The notes: generated from the letters alone by a model not told the origin. 57,557 nucleotides of DNA from Candidatus Nanopelagicales bacterium (GCA_030827125.1 JAURFD010000014.1:1-57557); one strand, 5' to 3'; numbered from the stretch's first letter, positions 36,549-44,300 are shown. A program made the numbers and translations.

Positions 36549-37253
36549 ATGCCTTCATCGGCGATTGCCTCTCCGATTCGACTGGTGGTCGTGGAGGACG
36601 AGCCCCTCTATCGCGATCTGCTGGTCTCGAGCATGGTCAGCCGACTCGGCGAGGTGGATGTCGTGGCGTCCTACGCCGATGGCGAGAGCATGCTGACCGA
36701 CGTCGATCCGGACACGGTCGATGCGTTGTTGACCGACATCGATCTCGGGTCGGGCATGGACGGGACCCAGGCGGGCATTGCCCTTCGTCGGAGGCGACCG
36801 GGACTCGGAGTCATCCTGTTGTCCAACCTGGCCATGCCAGGCTTGCTGGCCACCCTTCCCGAGGATGTTCAAGGCGGATGGGCCTACCTACTCAAGACAT
36901 CGGTCACCGACGTCGATCAGGTCGGTCTGGCGATCCACGAGGCGATCGCCGGCCGCGTCGCGGTCGATGCGGCCGTCACCCGCAATCTGGTGCCCACAGC
37001 CGACAGTCCCCTGCAACAGCTCTCGCACCGACAAATGCAGGTCCTGTCCTCCATCGCGAACGGATGGTCCAACAAGCGCATCTCCGAGGCGTTGCACGTG
37101 TCCGTGCGCACCGTCGAGTCCAACGTCTCCGACATCATCGCGGCTCTCGACGTGCCTCGTGATGCTGACGGATTCAACACGCGCGTGGCGCTCGCAGTGC
37201 TGTACCTCCGTCACTCTGTCACCGACGGTGTGCGACGGCACACACCACCATGA
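36549..37253 (+). CDS. NarL/LuxR-type response regulator
   Basis: This is a two-domain regulator of 234 residues. The receiver domain (10-130) has the acidic pocket VVEDEP (E16, D17), phospho-acceptor D63 in LTDIDLGSGMDG and the LLKTS lysine. The LuxR helix-turn-helix (about 150-215) has LSHRQMQVLSSIANGWSNKRISEALHVSVRTVESNVSDIIAAL. GAGGAGG precedes the ATG. Its stop overlaps the start of the kinase gene (ATGA), so the two form a two-component pair. The probable targets are the secreted and lipoprotein genes that follow, by position. Confidence 0.9.
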   Translation: MPSSAIASPIRLVVVEDEPLYRDLLVSSMVSRLGEVDVVASYADGESMLTDVDPDTVDALLTDIDLGSGMDGTQAGIALRRRRPGLGVILLSNLAMPGLLATLPEDVQGGWAYLLKTSVTDVDQVGLAIHEAIAGRVAVDAAVTRNLVPTADSPLQQLSHRQMQVLSSIANGWSNKRISEALHVSVRTVESNVSDIIAALDVPRDADGFNTRVALAVLYLRHSVTDGVRRHTPP

Positions 37254-39340
37254 CCCTCCTCGCTGAACGCGAACTCAAGGTCACGGCCTGGCCCTATCTG
37301 ATTGCGGCGCCCGGGACGGCGTGGTTCAGCCTGCTTTATCTCAACCCGCTCGACACCGCTGGATCAACTGGGACGAACCTCCTGTTCGCCGTCGTGGCCA
37401 CCGGAGCGATGCTGGCGCTGGAGTTGGTCCTGACCTATGCGTGGTCGTTGATTGCGCGCCACCACCGGTCGCTGCGCACCAACACCGCGTCGGTGGCGGC
37501 GTACATCGCTATCGCAGCACTCGCGGCCCCTGCCTACCTGGCGATCCTCGGCCCCCTCGGTCCAGGACAGCAGGAAGTCCGTATCACGCTGTGGATCTTC
37601 TTCGTCCTCTACCTCGCTCCGTCGATGGCGGTCCTGGCCATCATCGTCCAGAAGGTCATCACCGCAACGAATCGCTTCCGGCAAGTGCGCGACGTGGCCA
37701 ACCGGCGACTACAGCAGGTCACGGACCTCAATGAGCTCCTCGAGGCCGCTGAGGATCGACTGCAGCGTGAGTCCTTCTCACGTGTTCGCGATGAGGTCGC
37801 CGGGCCGCTTGCCGAGATCGCATCGACCGCTTCGCTACTCACCGACGAGGAGATCGCGTATGCCTTGCAGGAGGTCATGGACGAGCACTTGCGTCCGCTG
37901 GCGCACGAACTCCACCCCATCACTGTCCGGCTCGGACTCATCACCGCCGTGCGTGCACTAGGACCGCACCACACAATCACGGTCGACCCCGCCATTGCAC
38001 GGCTTGACGCCGATGGCCAACTCCTTGACGACAATGTTCGACTTCAGCTCTACCGCTGGATCCGCGAGTCTCTAGCCGCGACTCAAGCGTCGGCAATCAC
38101 CCTCACGGTGCGCTCGCGACTCCTCGTGGTGACGATGACAACCCATGGGGCTCCCCTTTCGCTCGATGGCATCCACCAGGCAGCGGGCCTGACATCCATT
38201 GGAGCGGGCTCGGTAGCAGCCCCCCTACGCGGACAGCCCATGCCGGTATTCCAATTAGCCACCCGCGGCACGCGAAGCCCCCGCCCACGAATCGATTTCT
38301 GGCAAGCAGTGACCACTCCCCTGCCACGCCGCCTCCTCCTGGTGTTGCTCCTCCTCGCCGGTGCCCTGCCCGGTCAGGTCGTCGTCGCCCTCGGGGTGCT
38401 CAACAGCACGACGGTCACGGTCATGCTCGCGTGGACACTGATTCCGCTCGGCCTCACCTACTCCTACCTGCAACTGCCAAGGCCAAGCCGCAATTGGAAG
38501 GGCGGAGTCCGCGTCATCGTTGAGTGGACGTCCATCGCCGTCCTCGCCGGCGTGTCCTACGCAACCATCACCACCGCGGCCCTTCCCGTGACCACCGTGG
38601 GAGGAATGTTCGACGACATTGCGCGGGCCGCCATCCGATTCACGATCCCGGGCCTTGCTCTCACCATCGCGTATGGCTTCGCTGCCGTGGCCGAGTCCAT
38701 GCTCGTCCGCGCGGAGGCGGAGTTGCGGGCTGAATCTGTCCGACGCGTGGACATTTTGACCGAGGCCGCGCATATGGAGGAGGCCGTCGCCGAGGGCCTC
38801 CATCGCACCGTACAAGGTCGCGTTGCCGCCATCATCGTGATGCTGCGAGTCCATGAGCGTTCCGAAGCCCTCGCCTATCTTGACGATCTAACGACACGCG
38901 TCATCCCACCCTTGCTCGCACGCCTTCGACCGCAGGCCGTCGGCACGACCGACATCCTTGTCGATGTGCCCCCGACCATGGCGATGCGTCTTGTCGGGGC
39001 AGTCCCAGACCTGCCGGGCGAGATCCTCACCGACGTTCGACGGGTCATCGGGGAGGCGGCCGTCAATGCGCGACGCCACGGAGGGGCGACCGAACTGGAG
39101 ATCAAGGTGACCCTGGACGAGGGGCAGCTCACCGTTGCCTGCACCGACAACGGCAGGTCCGCGCTCGGCGCATCGTCTCCCGGACTTGGATCTCGCGTCT
39201 TTGATCAGGTCTGCATCCAGCGGGGTGGTTCCTGGTCTCTCACCGCCGTCCCAGCCGGACATCGACTCGAACTTCGCTGCCCCGTCACCCCGGCCATGAC
39301 GACACGGCAGGATGTCCTTTCAGACGTCAATCTCACCTAG
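37250..39340 (+). CDS. Membrane sensor histidine kinase with two tandem kinase modules, the first degenerate
   Basis: The 696-residue protein looks duplicated. Module 1 has four membrane helices (12-135), a helix with RVRDEVAGPLAEI where HisKA_3 proteins have a His-Asp (R180 replaces His), and an ATPase-like YRWIRESLAATQASAITLTV in which the N-box Asn is lost and THG (298-300) stands where the DNG loop should be. Module 2 has helices (360-485), phosphoacceptor H518 in GLHRTVQGRVAA, an N-box with E602, N606 and H610 in GEAAVNARRHGG, and DNG at 633-635. Only module 2 should be a competent kinase. It is coupled to the upstream regulator by ATGA and followed by a secreted protein gene after 8 bases. 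Confidence 0.82.
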   Translation: MTLLAERELKVTAWPYLIAAPGTAWFSLLYLNPLDTAGSTGTNLLFAVVATGAMLALELVLTYAWSLIARHHRSLRTNTASVAAYIAIAALAAPAYLAILGPLGPGQQEVRITLWIFFVLYLAPSMAVLAIIVQKVITATNRFRQVRDVANRRLQQVTDLNELLEAAEDRLQRESFSRVRDEVAGPLAEIASTASLLTDEEIAYALQEVMDEHLRPLAHELHPITVRLGLITAVRALGPHHTITVDPAIARLDADGQLLDDNVRLQLYRWIRESLAATQASAITLTVRSRLLVVTMTTHGAPLSLDGIHQAAGLTSIGAGSVAAPLRGQPMPVFQLATRGTRSPRPRIDFWQAVTTPLPRRLLLVLLLLAGALPGQVVVALGVLNSTTVTVMLAWTLIPLGLTYSYLQLPRPSRNWKGGVRVIVEWTSIAVLAGVSYATITTAALPVTTVGGMFDDIARAAIRFTIPGLALTIAYGFAAVAESMLVRAEAELRAESVRRVDILTEAAHMEEAVAEGLHRTVQGRVAAIIVMLRVHERSEALAYLDDLTTRVIPPLLARLRPQAVGTTDILVDVPPTMAMRLVGAVPDLPGEILTDVRRVIGEAAVNARRHGGATELEIKVTLDEGQLTVACTDNGRSALGASSPGLGSRVFDQVCIQRGGSWSLTAVPAGHRLELRCPVTPAMTTRQDVLSDVNLT

Positions 39341-39348
39341 GAGAACTC

Positions 39349-39855
39349 ATGCGCTCACGTCTCATCGCGGCCCTCGTTGCGGCGGCGCTCATCGCCGTGC
39401 CGGTGGTTGCCGCACCCGCAGCATCGGCCGACTCGAAGGTCAAGACGCTGGTCTTCACCGTTGACTTCACGAGCACCGACACCGACCTCACCACGCTGCC
39501 GGGTGACATCACCTACGGGTGGAACCACCTCGTGGGCCCAACCCGCTGGGGCAAGAAGCGCGCGGACAGTGTCTTCCTGGGCAGCGTCGACTACATCAAC
39601 GGATCCGGTGGTTTCGGTGGCTTCGTCACCTTCACCCGCTCGGACGGCACACGGCTGTCACTCTCGGTCGACGGATGGGCAACCTCCCCGGACACCCCAG
39701 GCACCGCCAACACCGCCTTCAATGGCGCGGTTCGTGTCATCGGCGGATCGGGCGCCTACAAAGGCGCCCGTGGCTCGGGCACGATGACGGGCTACCGCAA
39801 GGCCGACCTCGGCAGCCCGGTGCAACTCACGTTCACCGTCACCGTCCGTCGATGA
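39349..39855 (+). CDS. Secreted protein with an allene-oxide-cyclase-like barrel
   Basis: The 168-residue protein has a clear signal peptide (MRSRLIAALVAAALIAVPVVAAPAASA, cut near residue 27). The mature part is beta-rich, with GSGGFGGFVTFTR and a C-terminal VIGGSGAYKGARGSGTMTG, similar to the allene oxide cyclase/dirigent-type barrel motif 'TGGTGKYKGARG'. The function outside the cell is unknown. GGAGAA precedes the ATG, and only 8 bases separate it from the kinase gene, so it is likely in the same transcript and possibly regulated by it. Confidence 0.75.
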   Translation: MRSRLIAALVAAALIAVPVVAAPAASADSKVKTLVFTVDFTSTDTDLTTLPGDITYGWNHLVGPTRWGKKRADSVFLGSVDYINGSGGFGGFVTFTRSDGTRLSLSVDGWATSPDTPGTANTAFNGAVRVIGGSGAYKGARGSGTMTGYRKADLGSPVQLTFTVTVRR

Positions 39856-39913
39856 CGCCCGTTTCGGGCCCCGAGTCCTTGACGTCGTGGCTCGCTTCAG
39901 GCACGGTGACGCC

Positions 39914-40081
39914 ATGAAGCGAATCCTTGGCGGTGTGGCCGCGGCCGCACTTGCCCTGTCCATCGCTGGCTGCTCCGGCTCCAGCGGCAACGACCCAGAG
40001 CCCAGCGACAGCATCCTGACCGGCGTACCGGCACCGAGCGAAAGCATTCTCACCGGAGTCCCGGCACCAACGGAGGAATAG
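39914..40081 (+). CDS. Small lipoprotein with tandem peptide repeat (55 aa)
   Basis: The peptide has a lipobox LSIAGC (Cys near residue 20) after a hydrophobic signal sequence, so it should be lipid-anchored on the membrane. The mature part is only about 35 residues and contains two tandem copies of S-ESILTGVPAP (first SDSILTGVPAP). ATG at 39914 is used; a longer in-frame start at 39887 is less likely. No relative is recognised. Confidence 0.6.
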   Translation: MKRILGGVAAAALALSIAGCSGSSGNDPEPSDSILTGVPAPSESILTGVPAPTEE

Positions 40082-40142
40082 GCGACCACGCAATCCTCCA
40101 TGGGGAGCGCTCGGCGACGGAGACTTCGACCTTGACACCGGT

Positions 40143-40185
40143 GGGCACTCGGGTCCTGCTGGATATCTGCCAGCGCGAAGTGCCC
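40143..40185. terminator. Two-tier hairpin between convergent genes
   Basis: GGGCACT (40143-40149) pairs with AGTGCCC (40179-40185), and inside it GCTGG pairs with CCAGC. It lies between the lipoprotein stop and the stop of the convergent secreted-protein gene. The 123-base gap holds no other feature I can see. Confidence 0.45.
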
Positions 40186-40204
40186 TAGGACCTCTCCGTA
40201 CTCC

Positions 40205-41638
40205 TTAGAGCACCGTGCAAGGCCCGATGAGTAGATCACCCTCATCGATGAGGACCTTGTTGAGTGTGCTCATGCAGGTGATCCGGTCTCCCGGCTTGCC
40301 GTCGCGGGCATTGATCAGGGTGTCGCCATCTGCTCCCGTGAATCGATCCGCTCCTGGCCCACCTTCAAGAACCGCTCCGGACACGAGGGATACGAGGATG
40401 TCCCGGCCGGGACCGCCAACGGCTACACCCCGCTGCATGACGGTGATGGTGTCACCTCCCACGCCACCGAACGCCGTTCCACCGCGGTGCTGGATCGTGA
40501 GGCGGTCAGCCCCGACGCCACCCAGGAGCGTGGAGTTCACACGGGAAGTGGAGAAGGTGTCCGGTCGAACACTTCCCGCCCGGAAGGCTCCCTTGCTCAC
40601 CCCCGCGCTGGTGGCGCGACACAGGACCTGCAGGGTCATCGGCCCGGACGGGAGGTCGCCCCGCACGCGCACACCACGGGAGGTGTAGGTCAGGGCGTCG
40701 CTGGGCAGGCGGCGGTTGGTGAGGAGGGTTCCGAGAACCGGCGAGGATCCTTCAGCACACGTCAGCCGGAGGCGGTCAGGATTGCTCGAGCGCCGGGTGA
40801 TCGCTGTCACCGGACCCGTCGAGGCACGCAACCGCGAGCCGGCCAGGACTTCGGAGGTTCCTTCGACGCTCGAACCGGCGGCTGAGACGTTCAGGTAGAC
40901 CGGATCGGACGCGGCCGGGATCGTGTTGGCCGAGCCCCCGTACTTCGCTTGAAGGGCCCAACCCGAGATGGGGACCTGCGGCAAGATCGTGGCAGTGAAT
41001 GTTCCCCCGCTGAGGACTCCCTGGCCCACCGGTGTGGTCGATCCGACCGGGAAGATGCCAATCTTGGTCCCATCGATGCTTCCATAACTTCCCGGTGAGA
41101 TTGACCCCGTCAGGGTGAAGGGAACGCCCACTGTGGCCGCAGAAGTGGGCGCATTGAGGCTCATCGTGGTCTTGCCGAGGAAACTCGCAGGAATCTTTCC
41201 ATCATCGTTTCCGCACGACCGGACGTACGAGTCAGAGTCGGGCGCCCCTCCTGGGCTCTTGTAGACGGCGAAGAGTGATCCCCCCCACCAGTGGTGCGAC
41301 TTGGTGATGTCCCAATTCGTGGCCGTGAAGGAGACCTGGAAGTCGGCCACCTTGGCCTTGATCACGTCGACGTACTTGTTGTCCCGTCCAGAGCAGCTGT
41401 ACACCTCGCCGTATTGATAGCTCGCGTCCGCGAGGAAGACGTAGGTGGCGAGCGGACTCAACTTGCGGTGACCGGAGTACTCCTGATTGGCGCACGTGTA
41501 TCCCTTTTCGGCGGCGCTGGACTTCAAGACTTGCTGCTCGCTCGGGCAGGATTCGGCGTTGGCTGTCTGGGCCAGGCCGATCCCCCACGGCACCGCCAGG
41601 GCCGATGACGCGAGAACCGCAACAGACCGTCGAAGCAT
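40205..41638 (-). CDS. Large secreted protein with Ig-like and RTX-like calcium-binding repeats
   Basis: The protein is 477 residues long. A signal peptide (about 1-29, ending TANAE) precedes a Cys-containing domain (SCPSEQ, GYTCANQEYSG), a possible Ig-like segment (about 155-250, TTMSLNAPTSAATVGVPFTLTGSI, GWALQAKYGGSANT), then imperfect RTX-type repeats (GGVGADRL, GGVGGDTI, GGPGRDIL, GGPGADRF) and a Cys-bounded tail (RITC ... GPC). It is probably extracellular, and calcium binding is inferred from the repeats. GGGAGG precedes the start. GTG at 41641 immediately before the ATG is an alternative start. Confidence 0.75.
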   Translation of the reverse strand: MLRRSVAVLASSALAVPWGIGLAQTANAESCPSEQQVLKSSAAEKGYTCANQEYSGHRKLSPLATYVFLADASYQYGEVYSCSGRDNKYVDVIKAKVADFQVSFTATNWDITKSHHWWGGSLFAVYKSPGGAPDSDSYVRSCGNDDGKIPASFLGKTTMSLNAPTSAATVGVPFTLTGSISPGSYGSIDGTKIGIFPVGSTTPVGQGVLSGGTFTATILPQVPISGWALQAKYGGSANTIPAASDPVYLNVSAAGSSVEGTSEVLAGSRLRASTGPVTAITRRSSNPDRLRLTCAEGSSPVLGTLLTNRRLPSDALTYTSRGVRVRGDLPSGPMTLQVLCRATSAGVSKGAFRAGSVRPDTFSTSRVNSTLLGGVGADRLTIQHRGGTAFGGVGGDTITVMQRGVAVGGPGRDILVSLVSGAVLEGGPGADRFTGADGDTLINARDGKPGDRITCMSTLNKVLIDEGDLLIGPCTVL

Positions 41639-41773
41639 CACGCCTCCCTTGGTATCCCCCGATGGGTGGCGGAAATATACGGATCCATCCGGCCTGCCGT
41701 ATAGACCGCGGCCTTCGATATCGCCAATAAACCGAGCATCCCCGTGGGGGACGGGTTTGCCGGAGCCGTTCGG

Positions 41774-41848
41774 TGGGGCGGGTGGGGCTCGAACCCACGA
41801 CCTGACGGATTATGAGTCCGCTGCTCTGACCAGCTGAGCTACCGCCCC
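41774..41848 (-). tRNA. tRNA with CAU anticodon, probably elongator tRNA-Met
   Basis: On the minus strand the acceptor GGGGCGG pairs with CCGCCCC, the D arm is GCTC..GAGC, the anticodon stem GCGGA/TCCGT encloses CTCATAA (anticodon CAT), and the T arm is GTGGG-TTCGAGC-CCCAC. The discriminator is A and CCA is not fully encoded. The tRNA-Ile2 type (lysidine) also has CAU; the initiator type is excluded by the paired acceptor end. It lies 135 bases upstream of the secreted-protein gene. Confidence 0.88.
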
Positions 41849-41954
41849 TGCGGCGACCATTGTGCACGCGGACACCCACCAGGGATCCGACGTCCCCAGA
41901 CCGTCCTATATGTCCGATTTTTTCGGGGTTGTCCACCGGCAGAGGGACTCCAGT

Positions 41955-41982
41955 TTGACGGTCGTGACCTGACTGTTACCAT
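41955..41982 (+). promoter_or_regulatory. Candidate promoter for the NlpC/P60 gene
   Basis: TTGACG (41955-41960) and TACCAT (41977-41982) are separated by 16 bases, a fair sigma-70-like pair. Transcription would begin near 41990, giving a leader of about 180 bases before the ATG at 42173. Confidence 0.45.
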
Positions 41983-41989
41983 CGACTCT

Positions 41990-42165
41990 GGCCATGGCGC
42001 GACAGGCTCGCGACATGGCTGCGACACACAACGAACCAGTACCAAGCCGAATTCGGCTCGCAAGAGTCGGAACCGGGACACTCGGCACGAGGGTCACCGC
42101 CGTCAGCGGGCAACCATTGACGGCACGGGCGAAACGCCCGGCCCGTGAGTTCCCCCCGGTAGGCC
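41990..42165 (+). promoter_or_regulatory. Structured 5' leader, candidate cyclic-di-AMP (ydaO-type) riboswitch
   Basis: Several hairpins are visible: AGCCGAATTCGGCT (42045-42058), GCCGTCA/TGACGGC (42099-42105 with 42118-42124), GGGCG-AAA-CGCCC (42127-42139) and an overlapping alternative CACGGGC/GCCCGTG (42124-42130 with 42141-42147). In actinobacteria, NlpC/P60 and Rpf genes are often controlled by ydaO c-di-AMP riboswitches. The ACGGCACGGGCGAAACGCCC block and the late GTAGGCCGAG element are reminiscent of them. I could not confirm the canonical pairings, so the identity is tentative while the structure is seen directly. Confidence 0.45.
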
Positions 42166-42172
42166 GAGAGGG

Positions 42173-43363
42173 ATGAGGACGCAAGTGCCGCAACAACGCC
42201 GACTCCGTCGGGTCATCACGACCGCGGTTGCCAGCACGGCGCTAATCGCAGCCGGACTACTCACGTCGACGCCGTCGAGCGCTGACCTCCGCCAAGATGT
42301 CGCGGATGCCAAGGCGTACCTCGAAGACCTCCAGATGCAGGCCGCGGCCGCACACGGGCGCGTCGAAGACGCCCAGTACGCACTCGAGCAGCTCCAGGCC
42401 AAGCGAGACAAAACCAAGGGCAAGGTACAAAAGGCCAAGGACCAACTGGCCGAGACTCAAGACACGATCGGCCGCTACGCCGCCACGGCGTACCGCTCCG
42501 GAGGACTCGACTCCTCCCTCCAACTTCTCCTCGTCGAGGACGCTCAGCAGTTCCTTGATCAGGCAGTCGTGCTCGATATCGTCGCCTCGGGCCAGAGTGC
42601 GGCACTTCGCAAGACGCAGGTGGCTCGGCTCAAGCTCGCTCAGGCCACCGCCGAACTCCAACAGCAGGAGCAATCCGAGCAGGCGGCGCTGGCTAACCTC
42701 GAGGCGCGCTCCGCCGAGTTCGACAATGCCGTTGCCGCGGCTGACAACTACCTCGCTGGCTTGGAAGACGAACTCCGGGAGCAGATCGAGGCCGAGCGCG
42801 CCCGCAGGGCCGCCGAGGCCCGCGCTGCGGCCCAAGCGGCCGCTGCTGCCCTAGCCGCGAATTCCTCCGGCGGAACGTCCTCCGGTGGGACGTCATCCGG
42901 TGGAACCACCTCCGCGAATGGTGGACCCAACGACGGTGGCTCCTACAACAGCGGCGGAGGCGGCGGAGGCTACTCCGGCGGCAGCGGCGTCAGTTCCGAC
43001 CGAGCAGCCATCGTCGTGGAGTACGCGCTGGCACAGGTCGGCAAGCCCTACAGCTTCGCCGCATCGCCTCCGAATTCTTGGGACTGCACCAAGCTGACGT
43101 CATGGGCGTGGGCTCAGGTGGGGGTTCAACTGACCCCCTACTCCTACACCCAGGCTCAAGAGGTGCGTCGGATCTCCCCCGACGAGTTGCAGCCCGGTGA
43201 CCTGCTGTTCTTCTTCAAGAACGGGGCCCACCACGCCTCGATGTACATCGGTGGCGGCATGATCGTCGAGGCCTCGAGCCCCGAGGTCGGCGTCCGCGTC
43301 ACCGACGTGTGGAACGGCTGGAACGTGGCTCACTTCTCCTGGGCTGGTCGGCCCTACGGCTGA
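42173..43363 (+). CDS. Secreted NlpC/P60 peptidoglycan hydrolase with coiled-coil domain (RipA-like)
   Basis: The 396-residue protein has a signal peptide (about 1-37, basic start RRLRR then hydrophobic core). A long coiled coil (40-225) follows, as in PcsB/RipA-type hydrolases where it holds the enzyme inactive. A Gly/Ser linker (228-276) leads to the NlpC/P60 domain with catalytic C305 (SWDCTKLTSW), His in AHHASMYIGGGM and a polar third residue. It should cleave peptide stems in the cell wall, for example at division. A weak GAGAGGG precedes the ATG. A structured leader upstream suggests regulation. Confidence 0.92.
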   Translation: MRTQVPQQRRLRRVITTAVASTALIAAGLLTSTPSSADLRQDVADAKAYLEDLQMQAAAAHGRVEDAQYALEQLQAKRDKTKGKVQKAKDQLAETQDTIGRYAATAYRSGGLDSSLQLLLVEDAQQFLDQAVVLDIVASGQSAALRKTQVARLKLAQATAELQQQEQSEQAALANLEARSAEFDNAVAAADNYLAGLEDELREQIEAERARRAAEARAAAQAAAAALAANSSGGTSSGGTSSGGTTSANGGPNDGGSYNSGGGGGGYSGGSGVSSDRAAIVVEYALAQVGKPYSFAASPPNSWDCTKLTSWAWAQVGVQLTPYSYTQAQEVRRISPDELQPGDLLFFFKNGAHHASMYIGGGMIVEASSPEVGVRVTDVWNGWNVAHFSWAGRPYG

Positions 43364-43385
43364 TCGGCGCTCGGCAAGACGTAAC

Positions 43386-43419
43386 AGAAGGGGCTCGACC
43401 TAGTGGTCGAGCCCCTTCT
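43386..43419. terminator. Perfect bidirectional hairpin terminator
   Basis: AGAAGGGGCTCGACC (43386-43400) pairs perfectly with GGTCGAGCCCCTTCT (43405-43419) around TAGT. It lies between the NlpC/P60 gene (+) and the excalibur gene (-) and can serve both. Confidence 0.88.
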
Positions 43420-43490
43420 ACATGCTGGTGACCCGTTGCACAACTCCACCCCACTCGCGATGTGTCAGCGCCAAGTTCCAGTGGTGTTTT

Positions 43491-43769
43491 TCAGCGAGGA
43501 ACCTCACACATGGTGCCGTCCTTGTCCCGATCCAACGTCTTGTAGGAGTCCCGGTACACCGACGGCTTCACGTCAGGCTTGTACATGCCTGCCTTTACCG
43601 CACGCCGTTGCGCGGCCTTGTTGATCGAAATTCCATGCTTGTAGTACTTGTACATGGCGGCGCACGAAGTGAACTTCGTGGGAGCGGCCGACGCAGACGA
43701 TGCAACAACAACCTGCGAGCCCGCCAGCAACAGCACTCCTCCACACAACGATGCGACCTGGCGCTTCAT
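43491..43769 (-). CDS. Secreted excalibur calcium-binding domain protein (92 aa)
   Basis: The signal peptide (about residues 1-28, ending SASA) is followed by a short mature protein with SCAAMYKYYKHGI and a C-terminal excalibur motif DRDKDGTMCE, a calcium-loop-like DxDxDG with flanking cysteines. Excalibur proteins are extracellular; the role is unknown. It lies just outside the tRNA-Asn-flanked segment. Confidence 0.88.
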   Translation of the reverse strand: MKRQVASLCGGVLLLAGSQVVVASSASAAPTKFTSCAAMYKYYKHGISINKAAQRRAVKAGMYKPDVKPSVYRDSYKTLDRDKDGTMCEVPR

Positions 43770-43862
43770 GAGCCAATCCCCCTAGCGACGCGACAACGCG
43801 ATACGGCCAACGTAGCCGAACAGAGCGGGGCAGGGGTGATGTGAGACTCAGCTGAGACTGCC

Positions 43863-43910
43863 GTGGCTCCCGCACCTGGACTCGAACCAGGAACCCTCTG
43901 ATTAGCAGTC
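43863..43910 (-). repeat. Copy of the tRNA-Asn 3' part (distal att-like site)
   Basis: Bases 43863-43904 match 46243-46284 exactly (42 bp). After one mismatch (43905 versus 46285), five more bases match. The copied part runs from the anticodon loop to the CCA end of tRNA-Asn. The sequence after it has no tRNA 5' half, so this is not a working tRNA. It is 2380 bases from the intact gene and on its 3' side, the geometry left by site-specific integration into a tRNA gene. Confidence 0.8.
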
Positions 43911-43952
43911 CAATTCTGGCCGTGTCATGGGTGTCGGAGGTGTGCTGTGTCC

Positions 43953-44300
43953 TCAAGGAAGTGGCTCATGGTCGCCATCCGTGCCACAGGTTGCCAGGAT
44001 CTTTGTGAGAACGCGTGTAAGAACGGCCTCCAGGCGCTCATCGTCCTTCGTCGCCCCGCACAACAGGCACCGGCCATCACGCTTCAAGGCCTCGCACCGG
44101 ATCGACTCCGGCACAGGCTCCAACTCCAGCAGCCGGTTGTCCCAGACCGCCAGACCGCGCGCCGCAAGGAACCGCCCGATGGCCCCTTCGCAGGCAGCCC
44201 GGATCTGTGCCCGCTGTTCGGACGTCAGTTTCTCCACGTTCAACCGGACCACGTCGTCTCGCTCGTTGCTGACGACGTCGCGCCGCCGAAGCACAGGCAC
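43953..44300 (-). pseudogene. Truncated HNH endonuclease
   Basis: The sequence DDVVRLNVEKLTSEQRAQIRAACEGAIGRFLAARGLAVWDNRLLELEPVPESIRCEALKRDGRCLLCGATKDDERLEAV matches the N-terminal part of a family of actinobacterial HNH nucleases, where LEV is followed by DHIIPRS and a second CxxC pair. Here the HNH histidines and the second Cys pair are missing and the reading drifts into VLTRVLTKILATCGTDGDHEPLP. The break lies close to the distal att-like copy. A GTG at 44300 is a possible start. The remnant should be inactive. Confidence 0.55.

Noticed and set aside
43863-43910. A working tRNA-Ser (GCU) at this site
   Set aside because: The anticodon position would read GCT, but the 5' half (acceptor, D arm and 5' anticodon stem) is absent, so no cloverleaf can form. 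It is a tRNA-Asn 3' copy with one changed base.
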